Part shown: piece by piece, positions 1-11,481 of the stretch
Layout of the letters: the number at the start of each line of letters is the position of its first letter
How positions within the stretch are numbered: the stretch's first letter is position 1
NCBI GenBank assembly: GCA_022578965.1
Contig: MU400783.1
Coordinates: 1 to 43,906, forward strand
Length of the DNA: 43,906 nt
Reading direction: 5' to 3'
From: Xylaria sp. FL1777
Taxonomy: Eukaryota; Ascomycota; Sordariomycetes; Xylariales; Xylariaceae
Made by a program: the position numbers and the translations under genes
Notes under the pieces: model-generated
What the model saw: only the letters and a program-made list of their open reading frames with translations
Told to the model about the DNA's origin: nothing
The model's database searches: none

Positions 1-675
1 CCCCGAACCAATTGTATATAGACTCAAGGACAGCCACCATGCTCGGCAACAGCCCCGATGGGAGGCATGGACTTTTGCAGCCATAACAGATTATTATATG
101 CAGAATAAAGAGTCAACCCCTCAGTTCCAAGCCCTGACATACAGCCCTTGTTATAATACACGTGATTGATCTAGGGTGTGATAGTTTTCCATCAGATACG
201 GGTAGCATGCTATTTAGGTTGCTGGTGATCGCGGAAAAAGTAGAATTAGGAGCATGAAAAGTTAAAGCATCGATCTTAGGGAAACAATCCACGAGGCAAC
301 CGCCACAAAGTTTTCCTTCAAAATTAGTTTACTAGCACGACGATGTACGTCACCAACTAACAACTGTCTGACTAACACCAGCCTCTAACGACAATGTCTA
401 CCCAAACAACAATTTAACCACCCATGGGAGACGTGTATCCATTATTTAACCCCCGAAGATAGAGAGCAGCATAGTTATAAAGCAGATCTGTTAAACCCTC
501 CAAAGTTATCTAAGTCATTTTCGTAAGAACAAAAGCTAACACCAAAAGCCAACAAACTGCCAAGACTATAGCCCTATCCACTGGGGAAGGGGTGCATGGC
601 TCGTGAAACGACTACCTCCTAGCTAGTTAATAATGTCTTATGCTAGAATACAAGTGACTTACGGTTTCTTCTCAC
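1..675. other. Intergenic, no gene seen
   Basis: Both strands are broken by frequent stops. I see no recognisable protein, tRNA or repeat here. It lies downstream of the small secreted-protein ORF on the minus strand. Confidence 0.5.
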
Positions 676-876
676 TTAGTTAGAGCAGCGTCCTAGGGCT
701 TGGCAACCCGAGTCCGAGCAGCATAAAATCTGCTGTGCCGTGCACTGGCAGTAGGGGATCGAGCTGTCGTTTTTTGTTTGGGGTCTATCTCGTACGAGTC
801 CCCCCTCAATCTCTTGAGGTATGACCACGGTAGCTGCAATGGCGATGAGGCTAGCGACGATACAGATGATACGCAT
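676..876 (-). CDS. Small cysteine-rich secreted protein (candidate)
   Basis: A 66-residue ORF with no family that I recognise. It begins with MRIICIVASLIAIAATVV, a good signal peptide: one early Arg, then a long hydrophobic core with small residues. The mature part is short and ends in a compact block of six cysteines (residues about 43-64) in the pattern C-x-C-x6-CC-x4-C-x5-C, an even number suited to three disulfides. No Lys-Arg Kex2 site is visible before the Cys block. The ATG has A at -3 (CGAAACATG), and a TATAAA lies about 140 bases upstream on the same strand. It is intronless and ends in TAA. Size, signal peptide and cysteine density are typical of fungal small secreted proteins, a class including effector-like and antimicrobial peptides. 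The function is unknown and no target is implied. A chance ORF is possible, but signal plus Cys block plus TATA makes that less likely. Confidence 0.55.
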   Translation of the reverse strand: MRIICIVASLIAIAATVVIPQEIEGGLVRDRPQTKNDSSIPYCQCTAQQILCCSDSGCQALGRCSN

Positions 877-1012
877 GTTTCGTGATCGTGGTTGTCTTGT
901 GATATGTTGCGATATTGGAAAAATGATGAGGAATAGTCTAATGAATGTACGTCTACATAAAATGCTGTTGACTTTGGTCCGGCGATTTCAAGGACGACGT
1001 AAGTTCGTTGAC

Positions 1013-1018
1013 TTTATA
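1013..1018 (-). promoter_or_regulatory. Possible TATA box for the small secreted protein
   Basis: TATAAA on the minus strand (context AATATAAAGT) lies 137 bases before the ATG at 876. Initiation about 30 bases downstream would give a leader of roughly 105 bases, normal for a fungal gene. This is a match to the consensus only. Confidence 0.35.
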
Positions 1019-2891
1019 TTAGTATAGCAAGCTGAGGATTGCGTATGGCCAACGAAACCATGCGCTCACGGTCTTCGATACGAACGCGTTGTTTGTGTTC
1101 CGCGGCCAAAGCGGCTGAATCATTGGCCCCAAGAGCCAACGGTTTGTCACACGTTTACTCCAATATTTTCAACAAGCTGTGATCCGCCACGATGCTGCTC
1201 GCGGTCCGGCTTGGTGTCGCATCTCGCTTATATATAGACGGAATGGGACGGTAGTGCCCTCTTTTGGCTCCTGCGGGAACTTAGCGTAAAATATTGATGA
1301 ATTGTAAATCGATATTGAGGATACGTGGGCGACTACGACTTCTGAGCGTGATGATAGCTTTTCCTGTTGTTGATCGTCTTCTATACGCAGACGAATAGCT
1401 TGTGATACTGAGTAAAGCTAGCATTAAAAAACGACCCCAGATATTATTGACTTATAAGTACATAAGAGCCTTCAAAGTGATACTAGAACTCTCGACTACA
1501 TTCATAAGGCTGAGCGCAACGAACTCTCGGTAGAATCCAATGTGTTATCATACACGAACGACTGTGGTGTTACGCCACGAAGAGCAAAGCAGACCAATCG
1601 TAGCCGACTGACTGGACCCGATAAGGCAATACGATGGGGTTAAAGGTCCAAAAACAAGGGGGTAATGGGAAGCGTCGGTTTAGATTCGGGTACGACCCGA
1701 GACAACGAGGACAGTGTTTGGACCCGCGGCTATTCCGATTGGTATAGAGGAAACTAGCTTTGGCTATCTACCGGTATAGTATCACATTCTTATGTGTCGG
1801 CCCGTGCCAGCATTGGCCATCACCGGCTATTTGGACGGAAACTAGAGAGACTTGGGTCACAAGCGTCAAAGTCTAGCCTCTCCATTCGCCTGAAACTTGC
1901 TATAAGTGGTGTCTAAGTAGTGACTCGCGATGTAACCCACGACAGAAGTCCACAACTCTCCCATCGCCACGAGTTCGGTGACCGCGCTGAATGAAACCGG
2001 TAATGGGTGGCATCGCCCGTAGCACAAGTGTGTTCCTGGCCCGCGGCTGGACCGAGACGTCTCATTCGGACCGGGACAGAACCTAGAATCGAGCGAATCT
2101 ATCTACCTAGACATCCGCATAGTCTATCTATGACCATCCCCTGGAAAATATGGAAAATGGGACTAAGAGAAAATTACCCGATGCGGTCAGATGCAAGGGA
2201 AAAAATAACTATGATTGGTCAACGGTGGTAGTGTACGAACAACGTTCGGCTAATGAGCGTGCTTGGCATCCTGTTTGTTTCTTCTCTACTGGCTCTCTCG
2301 CTTCTATTTGACTTAAATATATTTAAGATGGTATAATATGCAAGTTTATCACTTGTCATAAAATACTCTCGGTCTTATTTAGCGAAGGTGCTGAGGGAAA
2401 ACAAACTTCAGTCTTTATTGCGCAAACTCGTCGAGGCGAGACGCTGTCTTCGAACTTGCGCACACTAACTAGCCATAGCCGACCCGCTTGTCAACGTGAA
2501 GGCATTGAGAAAAGATACCAACTTAGTGGTCTACTTATTCATACATTGTAAATCTCTGTCGACTCCAGGGTCTGAATACACACCATGGCTTCAAAATCCC
2601 GTTCCGGTCTCATGTTAAAGACTAGTCGTTGATGACTACAAACAAGGCATCAACCAGGGTATTGCTTTGCCTTGCCAAACTCGATTTTCTGCTTTCTGTA
2701 CACATGCAGCAAGCCATACCCTCATAAACTATTTCCGATGAAACCCCCGAATTGAACGCCACCAAACGAAATTCCCAGAGTAAATGCGCCCTGCCGTATC
2801 CCTTCGTACATGCACCTTTGGCAACAGTCTTGTGGCTTCCCCGTCAAAATAGATTCAGTGGGCGAGAGAATGTCTAGTGAATGCCGGAAAC
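1019..2891. other. Intergenic, no gene seen
   Basis: No ORF here has convincing protein character; the longest (2007-2231, plus) has no recognisable domain and no favourable context. The right end should contain the 3' untranslated region of the SNF2-type gene that stops at 2892. Confidence 0.45.
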
Positions 2892-5800
2892 TCATTCCCC
2901 GTCGCTGTGACCGCCAGTAGTACCTCCATTAAGCTGATTCGTGCCATTGGTCACCAATTTTATCCTAGTCGTGCTCGTGGACGGCTGTGGAGTCCCTGCG
3001 CTAGTTGTAGGGGGTGCGGAACTAGAGGGATCCTCGAGATCTACCAGCTCTGAATGTTCATTGAGCTCCTCTTGGGCTCTATCGTTGAAGAATTTCTGTA
3101 GTCGTTAGTAAAATGAGCTCGAGTTTGGAAGTAAACAAAACTTACCTCCATGACATTGGCATCCGAATAAAGAAGGCTGCCATCTTCATTATAGGTTCTA
3201 CAGTTGTTGCACATTAATGCTATGTCTTTGCGCATGTCGTTGATGCTGTTGTATTCCTCCTTCTTGATCTTCGTTTGTATCTGATTCATGCAAATGGGAT
3301 TCTGAATGAGGACGTAGTAATCACCGTAATCTCGCTTCGACGGTAACTTCACGAAAGGACCAATAATGAGTCGTTTCGGCGGCTCTTCCTCTTCGTCCTC
3401 TTCCAGAGGCTCATCTGGAGGAAAGTCAACCTCTAACGTCATTAAGCCGTCAAACAGATTCCGAAGGCTTTTCTGAAGTATAGGGCGAACTTCTGCAGGA
3501 ACACGCGACTCAATAGTCATCGCTCTTGCGCGACCCTGGGGCCCACGACGCTTCTTGGCTGGAGGTTCCCCGTCATCGTCTTCTGCTTTCCGTTTCTCGT
3601 TTTTACTGCCTGGTTTGCGACCCCGTTTCTTTGGGGGGGTCTCGGCCTCCTCAGTACTGGCACGACTCGCCGTGGGCGAGCCCACGCTAGATGCATTTAC
3701 TGCAGCAAGTCTCTTGAGTTTGTTGGACTCTCGTTTATTTTTCCTGGCTTGCTTCCTGGCAGCAGCAGCCTCTGGTGAATCGTCGTCATCGTCAACCGCC
3801 ATCAGCCACTGCTCCTCTGTCAGACCATCGTCATACTTAACACGAGTCCGTTCACGAGCACCACGGCCAAGGGTTTCCTCTTGCTCGTCCGGTTCGGGGT
3901 TGCCCTCGTTGAGGTAGATATCGGGAAGTTCGCTTTCCGCCATCAGACGCGGAATACGCTTTGAGCCCGGAACTGTTCCGTAGATGCCATCCTTCGCTCG
4001 TTCCTCATCTAGTTTCTGGAACACGCTATATTCGTCCTCGTTACGAGCTAGGAGCAAGTTTAGTTCTTCGTCGTCCATTTCATCTTGCTCCCCTGATTCC
4101 GTCATATCCGCGCTTTCTAGAAGTGTGCGCAGCATAGCATCACGATCTGTTTCAGACGACTTATTATCAAAGCGACCGGCTTGAATGACTTTTCCATCCA
4201 AGTCAAGCTTATATCTTGCTCGTTCGAGGATTTTCTCCTCAACCGAATTGGAACTGATCAGTCGTAAGATACGTACTTCATTTTTCTGCCCAATACGATG
4301 GGCACGATCCTGAGCCTGCAAGTCTTGATGAGGGTTCCAATCCGAATCATAAATGATAACAGTATCTGCTGTTTGCAAGTTCAGACCCAGTCCACCAGCA
4401 CGGGTCGAGAGCAGGAACATGAAGTAAGGTGAGTCTGGTGCATTAAAAGTTTTCAACAGGTCGGATCGATCCTCAGATTTGGTGGTACCATCTAATCGTA
4501 AATATTGAATACCTCGAAACCGAAGGAAGTCCTCCATGATATCCATGATGGCGGTCATTTGGAAGAACATGAGAACCCGATGTCCAGTTGCTTTGTACTT
4601 TGGCAGGATGCGATCAAGCAGTTCAAATTTACCGGCTGTGCGCCACAACAGATCGTTACTAGTATTCATCGGGTTCATTTGATTTTCAACCTCGTCAAAA
4701 ACAAATGGGTGGTTGCAGAGCTTTCGTAGTTGCATGATCATGTTACTCAAGCCACGAACTCCAGTTTTGCCGCCTTTGCCATCGCTGACAGCGATCTTTT
4801 GGTGCGTGACCATTTGCTTGTAAAGGCGCGTCTGCAAAGCAGAGAATTTGCACTTGATGACCTTTTCAGTCTTGTCTGGGAGATCCTTTTCAACATCTTT
4901 CTTCAAACGACGGAGAAGGAACGGCCTTAAGACCTTGTGTAGACGTCGAATGACTAGGATTTGCTCTTCTTCATTTAACTCCATTTTATCTTGTCCACCT
5001 GTATTTGCAAATGGGGTGTTGAACCATTCATCGAAGGTCTTCACGGATTTGAAGATGTTTGGAAGGACAAAATTGAGCATGGCCCAGAGCTCAGAGAGAT
5101 TGTTTTGTAGAGGTGTACCTGTCAAAATGAGACGGAAACGGGTGCTGTAGTATTGAGATATAGTTGCACTCAGTTTCGAGTTCGAATTCTTCATTCGGTG
5201 GCCTTCATCGATAATCATGTGGAACCACTTGATTTTACTCAAGATAGGGCGGTCCTTGATGATGTATTCGTAGGTGGTGAGGAGGACCTGGAAGGTACCT
5301 TGCCGAATCTTTTCTTGCTGCTGTTTCCGTGCATTTGGTGGGCCCTTATAGACCACTCGAGAAACAGAAGGGGCCCATTTCTCAAACTCCAAATTCCAGT
5401 TCGTTAGTGTGCTTAGAGGAACAATGACTAGATAAGGACCCTGTTGCATCTTGCGCTCAATAAGATATGTGACTAAACTAATCGTCTGAATCGTTTTACC
5501 AAGACCCATTTCGTCAGCAAGGATACCGTTGAGGTTGTTGTTGTACAAAGACAACATCCACTGCAGACCCTTGAGCTGGTACTCTTTGAGTGTACCACCC
5601 ACAAGAATGTTGGCCTGCTCGGTGACTTCCTCTCTAACGCGATGAGCAACGGCATAGTAGTCAATCTTACGATCGGCTTCTTCGTCATCTTCATAGATAT
5701 CGCTTTCTTCTTCGGGGAGTGATTCTTCGCCGTAGCGTTCTGCAGCCTGGCGCTGCTGAGCCTTGACAGAAGAGGCGAGCTGGTGCAGGAACCCATCGGT

Positions 5801-7250
5801 TTGTTTGAGCAGGTGGGTGATACGAGTGTCTTTAGCCTGGTCAAGGAGCTTGAGATAGGCCTCTTCATCGTTGGCCTTAAGAGCTTGTAGACGTTGCTTG
5901 GCCGTACGCTCAATCCGTTTCTGCTCTTCCTTCTCAATGTTGAAATGGTGAGCGTACATAGCCCGACCTATCTTTGCCATCTTACTCCTGGAAGACGCCG
6001 CTGTATTATGAATATCAGATTTATGGTGCTGTACAGATTGGAGAAAGTCGATGTGTTTCTTCTTCTCGCGATGCTCCCGGGCATCACGCTGCTGTTTCTC
6101 AAGCTTCTCTGTGATTCGAGCCTCTCTGACGTTTTGCTTCTTGGTTCGGCGGTATTGGCTCCGATTCGTCGTCATGGCCAGATTGTCGTAATGCATCATT
6201 GAACGACCAATCTTCTCACGTAATGCTCGCTGCTTCGAATATAGGCTGAGAGCTTTTAGCTCGATTATCGCCTTAGCCTTAACAGTGTCATCCGGGTCCA
6301 GAGTATCTTTAGTAGTATCCCAATGAGCGATGTTACCGGGCATCGCCTTCAGCTCAGCATATCGGGCTGCCATGCGATTGTACACAATAATTTCACGTTC
6401 ATGCATCAACTGCTCAAAGTCAATCCCGGTAGGAAAGATGCTAGGGATTATAAGCCGATGTTTGCGTTGCCCATGGTCATAATAACTGATATCTTTTCGA
6501 ACAAGTCCAGTATCATACGGTGACTTCATACTCTTATGTATCTTCGTCTTTGGGGCCGTCGGGGCTTCACTCTCGACCTCATCTTCTGGCGGAGCAGATT
6601 CAGCTTTGCTTGCATCTGGACCTGATACGGTAGCAGTTGTGGGGACCGAAGGGGCTTGTGTTGGTTGTTCGGCAACCGCATGTCGCCGTTGTCGTTGAGC
6701 GTTAAGCGCCTGTTGCATTTGATATGGCACGCCAGTATTCTTACCAAGCAGCTTGAATGCCGCAATCTGTTGCCTTAGTAAGGCTAGTTGTGGAGGGGAG
6801 AAATGAGGACTAGTGAGGGCGGTCGAAGGAGAAGACGTGCTGTTTGGTCCAGCAGGACCGGAGACATTTGATACGGCCGAGGGATTGAGGGCAGAAGGTG
6901 GCTGGGTAGACTGGATCGGCTGGGTTCCATTGACATGGCCATTCGGAATATTGCGTGCAGCGTGTGTTTGCATATGTTGTTGTTGCGCTCGCAATTGTTG
7001 CTGCTGCTGGACTTTGGCTAAAAACTGACTCGTTTTGATGAATTCCGGATCATTTTGAGCAACACCCTGCTTCTTCATCTGTTGAAATTTCTAACGCGAA
7101 GGTTAGTATAAGGAGCGTAAAGAGGGATGTTGGCGCGGCCAGAGGCTACATAGAGTAACGAACCATGAACATCTCCTGCACCTGCGCTTGGTTAAAGGGC
7201 GGCGGCGGCCCTATGTGCTGGACAGCGGGTGCTTGCTGGACTGAAGCCAT
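2892..7250 (-). CDS. snf21: SNF2/Snf21-type catalytic ATPase of SWI/SNF-RSC chromatin remodeling complex
   Basis: ATP-dependent nucleosome remodeler, acting in the nucleus as the motor subunit of a SWI/SNF or RSC complex. Three exons fit: 7250-7164, 7090-3146 and 3095-2892, separated by introns of 73 and 50 nt, both GT-AG with CTAAC branch sites. They join in frame to 1411 residues. Domains in order are: Gln-rich N terminus; QLQ (about 130, PPQLALLRQQIAAFKLL); HSA (about 340-410); SNF2 ATPase with Walker A DEMGLGKT (about 550), IIDEGH (about 657) and LTGTPLQNNL; helicase C lobe ending DRAHRIGQ (about 960); a SnAC-like stretch; AT-hook-like KKRGRKPGSKN; and a C-terminal bromodomain (about 1230-1345) whose end lies in exon 3. 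The domain order and bromodomain match S. pombe Snf21/Snf22, yeast Sth1/Snf2 and human BRG1. The start is set by the upstream exon, which adds 29 residues; an ATG at 7078 would omit them. All catalytic motifs look intact. Confidence 0.95.
3096..3145 (-). other. Intron 2 of the SNF2-type gene
   Basis: On the minus strand GTAAGT opens the intron and CTAACGACTACAG closes it; length 50 nt. Removing it keeps the bromodomain frame (VMEKFFND) and leads to an acidic, Ser/Thr-rich tail ending GGHSDGE. Without splicing the frame runs into an unrelated sequence and a stop at 3041. Confidence 0.85.
7091..7163 (-). other. Intron 1 of the SNF2-type gene
   Basis: Donor GTTCGT, branch site TACTAAC and acceptor TTAG on the minus strand, 73 nt. 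Splicing joins the 29-codon first exon (MASVQQAPAVQHIGPPPPFN...) to KFQQMKKQGV without a frame change. The proline/glutamine-rich start is typical of fungal SNF2 orthologues. Confidence 0.8.
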
Positions 7251-8691
7251 ATTGAATTACGTATTCAGAAGGTATCTATGTAGATCCGGCAAAACCTTAT
7301 CTTCACCCAAAACTACAGTTAAGTAGTCATATCTCACAGCGACAGCAATAGTGAATTGCCTCGTGGAGCTGCTGGGCTAGGCAGCAGTGGCAATCAGGGA
7401 CTATCTAGAAGGGACGAGAGGACGTCTCGTGGAGTTATAGTCGCGTCGATGATAGAGTCGCGTCGCGAACTACCTAGGTTGAAAAGCCAAGGAAAGGGAC
7501 AGGGCTGCGCCGAAGCTAAATCGGCCACCAGCTTTGAGATGGTCAGGAGGGAGCCAGCATGCAAGTAGAGCAAAATGCCGTGGGCGGCAGTAGAGCTCCG
7601 TCTCGCTTGAGAGGCAGTTGTGCTGCTCCGTCGGGGATGGTGTAAAGGTGGCAGCTGGTGGGGATGCGAATCTGCCGCTTCGGCGTCGCGGTTGGGGATC
7701 GTTGTTGGGAAATCTGGGGGGAAGGGCACGAAGTCAAAATACGGGTGTGGTTGGCTGGGATGGGCGCATGGAAAAAGCCGTGAGTGAGGAGCGGCGGCGC
7801 GAAAAAATCGCGTAGAACAAAAGGTGTTGGTAGCTTCGGATGATGGTTGATGGATTTAGAGGGGGTTAGGCGATGCGGCTCGCTTTTTTGGATGCGCGAT
7901 TGATGGCGTGGAAGGAGATGGTTTGATGAGAGGAATGCGCACAAGGGAAACTGTCAGACTCCTCCCCCGTGCCCCATTCTAGCTCGTGACCTTGACCACT
8001 CTGCATTCAATGCCTAGCAGCGACGCTAGGGCCACGGATGAACCTTAAGCCGGGAAATGGAGGCTCTTTGTCCGGCCAATAAAAACCGCCTCGCTCCGCT
8101 AAAGTGGGCCGACATACCTATTTATTCTTACTCATACGCTACCTAAGTACCCCATACATACGTACATGCACTAACAATTACTTGCAGTACGAAGTACGTA
8201 CTATAATTACATAGCAGCCGAGAAAATTACTAGCTGTATTATTCTAAAAGCTCGGATGTTGCGCTGGGGTATAGTGTTCTCTTATTAGATATGCTTTAGC
8301 TATCCTACATATAGGTAATCTACATAGCTATCTACCTAGGTCAGGTATCACCCGTTCTGTGGCAAGGGTTAGATAATGCTTTAGTCTAGGTAGGGAGTCA
8401 TTCTATGAAAGTTACTCCTGTAGTAGAAGCAGCGCTTCTACATACTTTTCTAGTAGCCGGTATCATTTACTGCTATTCACTATTCAGAGCAGACCTGATC
8501 ACAGTTAGGACAACACCCAGTCATAATTACTTACCTATCATAGGGGTATTGATAAGCTTGGCGTTAAACAGCTATTGGGAACCACGATATGATCGACTAA
8601 TGGTTTCTGGAGCGTCCTCTACCATGGTAGAATAATCTTCCTGGTCTTGGAGGGGACAATGTTCAGTCCGTTACTCTTGCAATTTGCATTC
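7251..8691. other. Intergenic: SNF2-gene upstream region and WDR70-gene downstream region
   Basis: 7251-7950 is GC-rich and open in several frames, but those ORFs overlap each other, have no domain, and probably represent the leader and promoter of the SNF2-type gene. 8100-8400 is rich in short TACCTA/TAGGTA motifs. Nothing else is supported. Confidence 0.5.
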
Positions 8692-10434
8692 TTATCGTTT
8701 TATCTTTTTCTTATCAGGACCCTCCTCATCATCACTCACGTCCGCATATTGAGTGACCGGTTGTGTCTCTTTCCACGCATTTGTAAACATAGGGTCCTCC
8801 TTGGCAACATCTGCATATTTGAGGAGTGCCTCTCTGGGGTCTTCGTGCAGCATCCGACTCAGCGGTATATTCTCGCTAATATGCTTTTCGTCCGGCTGGC
8901 TGCGCATGAATGGGGTTTGCTGGGGGATCTGTGGTCTCCTGGGATCCTTCATCTTTCCAGAGGCCGCCAGCCCTCCCCTCCTAGCCCCTGGGAGGGCACC
9001 AGGAGTTACGATAGAATCTCCCGATAACCCAAGAGACATGTCGGTAGTGAACTCGGGATTGTCATCAACATGTCGTCTCTTAGGGGCCCGCGACATCACA
9101 TCTACCGCACCTTTAGTAGACATGGTGGGATTATAAAGCACGTGCGTCTCTCCGTTGGCAGAGCCCGTAACGATCTGGTTGATTTTTGGATGCCAATTAA
9201 CAGTGATCAATGGTACTCCAGCAGTGATTGGTGTCCTATATTCAGGTTGCAGATTCCCCGGGTTAAGAATATGAAGATGCCCCGTTCTAGAGCCCGTAAT
9301 TATGCTAGTCGCATTCGGACCATACTTGATGTTGGTCATAGGATATTCGTCGGATGTCGATGGATGCTCAACAGAGACAAGTGGCGCCTTGAACTTCCGA
9401 GTATCCCACAACTTTATGAGATTATCACCGCCTCTTGTAACTACCATGCGCCCGTCAGAACTAACATCGATGCCCCCCGTCCAAGTATTGGGTTTGTGCG
9501 CCTCTCTAATTTCCGCTGTTGGACGTGAAAAGGGCCCATCCCCACTCCACATGACTAGAGTCCCATCCAGCGCTGCTGAGACAAGAAGGTTATTGCCTCC
9601 TTGGGCTGGGCTACCCCAAGCAACAGCTGTCATGCGGCTCCTGCCTGCTGTGCCTACGGCCTTCGATTTAAAAACAAGAATCTCCTTCTGGCAGCGCTTG
9701 TTATTGATATCCCAAATGCGCAGCGTGCTGTCTGTACCGGCGGTCACACAGATATTCTTATCCGTGGGGTGCCATGTTCCTGTTGTCACCTCGGAAACAT
9801 GGCCCTTGGTATGATTCATGTCGCGGAGATACATGTCACCCTTCACAAACTCAGCAACGACATCACCGTCTCGCGACATGATTTTGGCCTGAGGGTGGGC
9901 GGATACGCACAGGAAGACGCCTCCCGCTAAAGGGTTGAATTCGACATGATTTATGGGATGTGTTTCGGAGCTAGCAGCCGATCGCTTGCTCTCGAAGGGA
10001 TCAACGCTTTTGAAAGCGCGGATGGTGGTTGGAGTCATGGAAGAAAAGTCATGAAGCTTGACGGTGCAATCGATGGACCCAGATATTAAGCGGCCGCCGG
10101 CGGGATCAAGCGATATCGTGGTGACTGCACGGTCGTGCGTCTTAATGACCATTTCGTGGGAAGTAGGGTACTCGTCATCGTCGGACTCATTGTCGGACTC
10201 GTCATCTGAACCGTCATCGCTCGAAAGATTGGAGCCGGAGCCTTCTGACTGACTCTTGGGTTTCACAGCTTGTGCTGCGTGCTGGTCAACTGTTCTCCTA
10301 CTTCGGTCCATTTGCGCAGCTACATCGGTGTCCTTGGACTTCTTCCCGAAGGAAGAAGGTAGGAAGGCGCGCAAAGGGTCATCTTCGGCCAAGTCAGGCG
10401 CCTCGACCTGGATATCGTCGTCGTCATCACTCAT
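8692..10434 (-). CDS. wdr70: WDR70-family WD40 repeat protein
   Basis: A 580-residue intronless gene. An acidic, low-complexity N terminus (residues 1-90) carries FGKKSKDTDVAAQMDRSRRT, which corresponds to the conserved pre-propeller segment of WDR70. Seven WD-type blades follow at about 91-440, for example GSIDCTVKLHDF, GTDSTLRIWDI and GGDNLIKLWDT. The C terminus contains a KDPRRPQIPQQTP-like block, then EDPREALLKYADVAKEDPMF and an acidic end with KKKIKR, a possible nuclear signal; this arrangement is shared with human WDR70. Family members are nuclear; S. pombe and human WDR70 are linked to CRL4 ubiquitin ligase, histone H2B ubiquitination and DNA-break resection (knowledge of the family, not shown by this sequence). 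It is transcribed in the same direction as the SNF2-type gene and divergently from the NIPA-like gene, with 1047 bases between the two starts. Confidence 0.9.
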   Translation of the reverse strand: MSDDDDDIQVEAPDLAEDDPLRAFLPSSFGKKSKDTDVAAQMDRSRRTVDQHAAQAVKPKSQSEGSGSNLSSDDGSDDESDNESDDDEYPTSHEMVIKTHDRAVTTISLDPAGGRLISGSIDCTVKLHDFSSMTPTTIRAFKSVDPFESKRSAASSETHPINHVEFNPLAGGVFLCVSAHPQAKIMSRDGDVVAEFVKGDMYLRDMNHTKGHVSEVTTGTWHPTDKNICVTAGTDSTLRIWDINNKRCQKEILVFKSKAVGTAGRSRMTAVAWGSPAQGGNNLLVSAALDGTLVMWSGDGPFSRPTAEIREAHKPNTWTGGIDVSSDGRMVVTRGGDNLIKLWDTRKFKAPLVSVEHPSTSDEYPMTNIKYGPNATSIITGSRTGHLHILNPGNLQPEYRTPITAGVPLITVNWHPKINQIVTGSANGETHVLYNPTMSTKGAVDVMSRAPKRRHVDDNPEFTTDMSLGLSGDSIVTPGALPGARRGGLAASGKMKDPRRPQIPQQTPFMRSQPDEKHISENIPLSRMLHEDPREALLKYADVAKEDPMFTNAWKETQPVTQYADVSDDEEGPDKKKIKR

Positions 10435-11481
10435 TGTAATAGACGATAATGTCTGAGGTAACTCTTCAAAAGTGTAGAAGGTGGTTAGACTATTTAAAAA
10501 AAAAAATTGAATTGGGGATGAAAGTCGTGCCTACCTAGGTACTTAGGTACGATAGGTACTAACATGGTTACCTAAGCATCTAATTAAGTGTTTCGTCATT
10601 ACCTTCAGTATGTATGTATACGAGACAGGGAGTGGGTCTCACTCTCTATGTACAGCTACGTACATGTAGTAAGTATGTAGGGTATCCACTGATATAGGTA
10701 CTTCCAGTATGCTAGAACTCATGATAACCAAATCATGATTCTTCGTTCCACCTACATAGGAATTCCCTTCCTCTTTTCTCTCTCTTTCTTTGATCAAAAA
10801 CTCAAACTATGAGGGGGACCTGGCCAATGTGCTGTTTTACAGGGTGAATAGGTACGTTCCTGCAGGTGGATTGCTGAATCTGTCAGTGCGCTATATGGAG
10901 TGTCTGATTGGCTCAGCTGTCGAGTAACAGGTACTAACCAGAGGCCTGATGCTACCTTACCTACCTATAGTGGATAGGTACCTAGGCTGCCGTAATAACC
11001 CACAGCGGGTAGCAACCTCCTCCCGACATGAAGGAGCCATTAAACCCCCTAGCCCTTGGAACACAACGAACTTCGCGCTCTGCCTACCTACCAAGTCTTC
11101 CTCGTATAATCAGTAGGTATTGTTAACACCTGAAGATCCGTGTCCAACATCCAGGTACGGCGTGTAACCTCCCAGTCGATTGACGCCGACCTTGCATAAA
11201 CGACAGCGTACCTAGGCTAACTACTAGTTAGATCGTCTTCGCACCTTATTCCAACACCCACGCACCCACGTACCATAATCCGGTCGATCCGTCGTCGAGC
11301 CAGAACCAGCCAACCAACCCACTACGCTCTCTCCACCCCAACTTTGCTTGACCCATTGAACGCCTCATAAATGATCGCAAGGGGACGTATAGTACGCGTC
11401 CATGACCAACTGGGATTGATGCGATCTACCGCGACTTTGCGCGCCTCCCGCTAGCCGCTGTAATCCCACCCAGCCGGCGTG
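10435..11481. other. Divergent promoter region with many TAGGTAC-type motifs
   Basis: Separates the WDR70 homologue (minus) from the NIPA-like gene (plus). It contains an A run near 10497-10507 and repeated palindromic motifs such as CCTAGGTAC, TTAGGTAC and ATAGGTAC around 10532-10570 and 10970-10990. No ORF of note. Regulatory use of the motif is inference. Confidence 0.45.

Noticed and set aside
5473..5937. 154-codon minus-strand ORF inside the SNF2-type gene
   Set aside because: It is an alternative frame of the exon encoding the ATPase domain and shows no protein character of its own.
7394..7944. Overlapping minus-strand ORFs (111 and 133 codons) upstream of the SNF2-type gene
   Set aside because: They overlap each other and a plus-strand ORF, are Pro/Ser/Arg-rich without a domain, and lie where the leader and promoter of the remodeler should be.
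8405..8635. 76-codon plus-strand ORF with two hydrophobic stretches
   Set aside because: T at -3 of the ATG, no homologue recognised, AT-leaning intergenic composition, and it ends just beyond the 3' end of the WDR70 gene. Hydrophobic runs are common by chance in such sequence.
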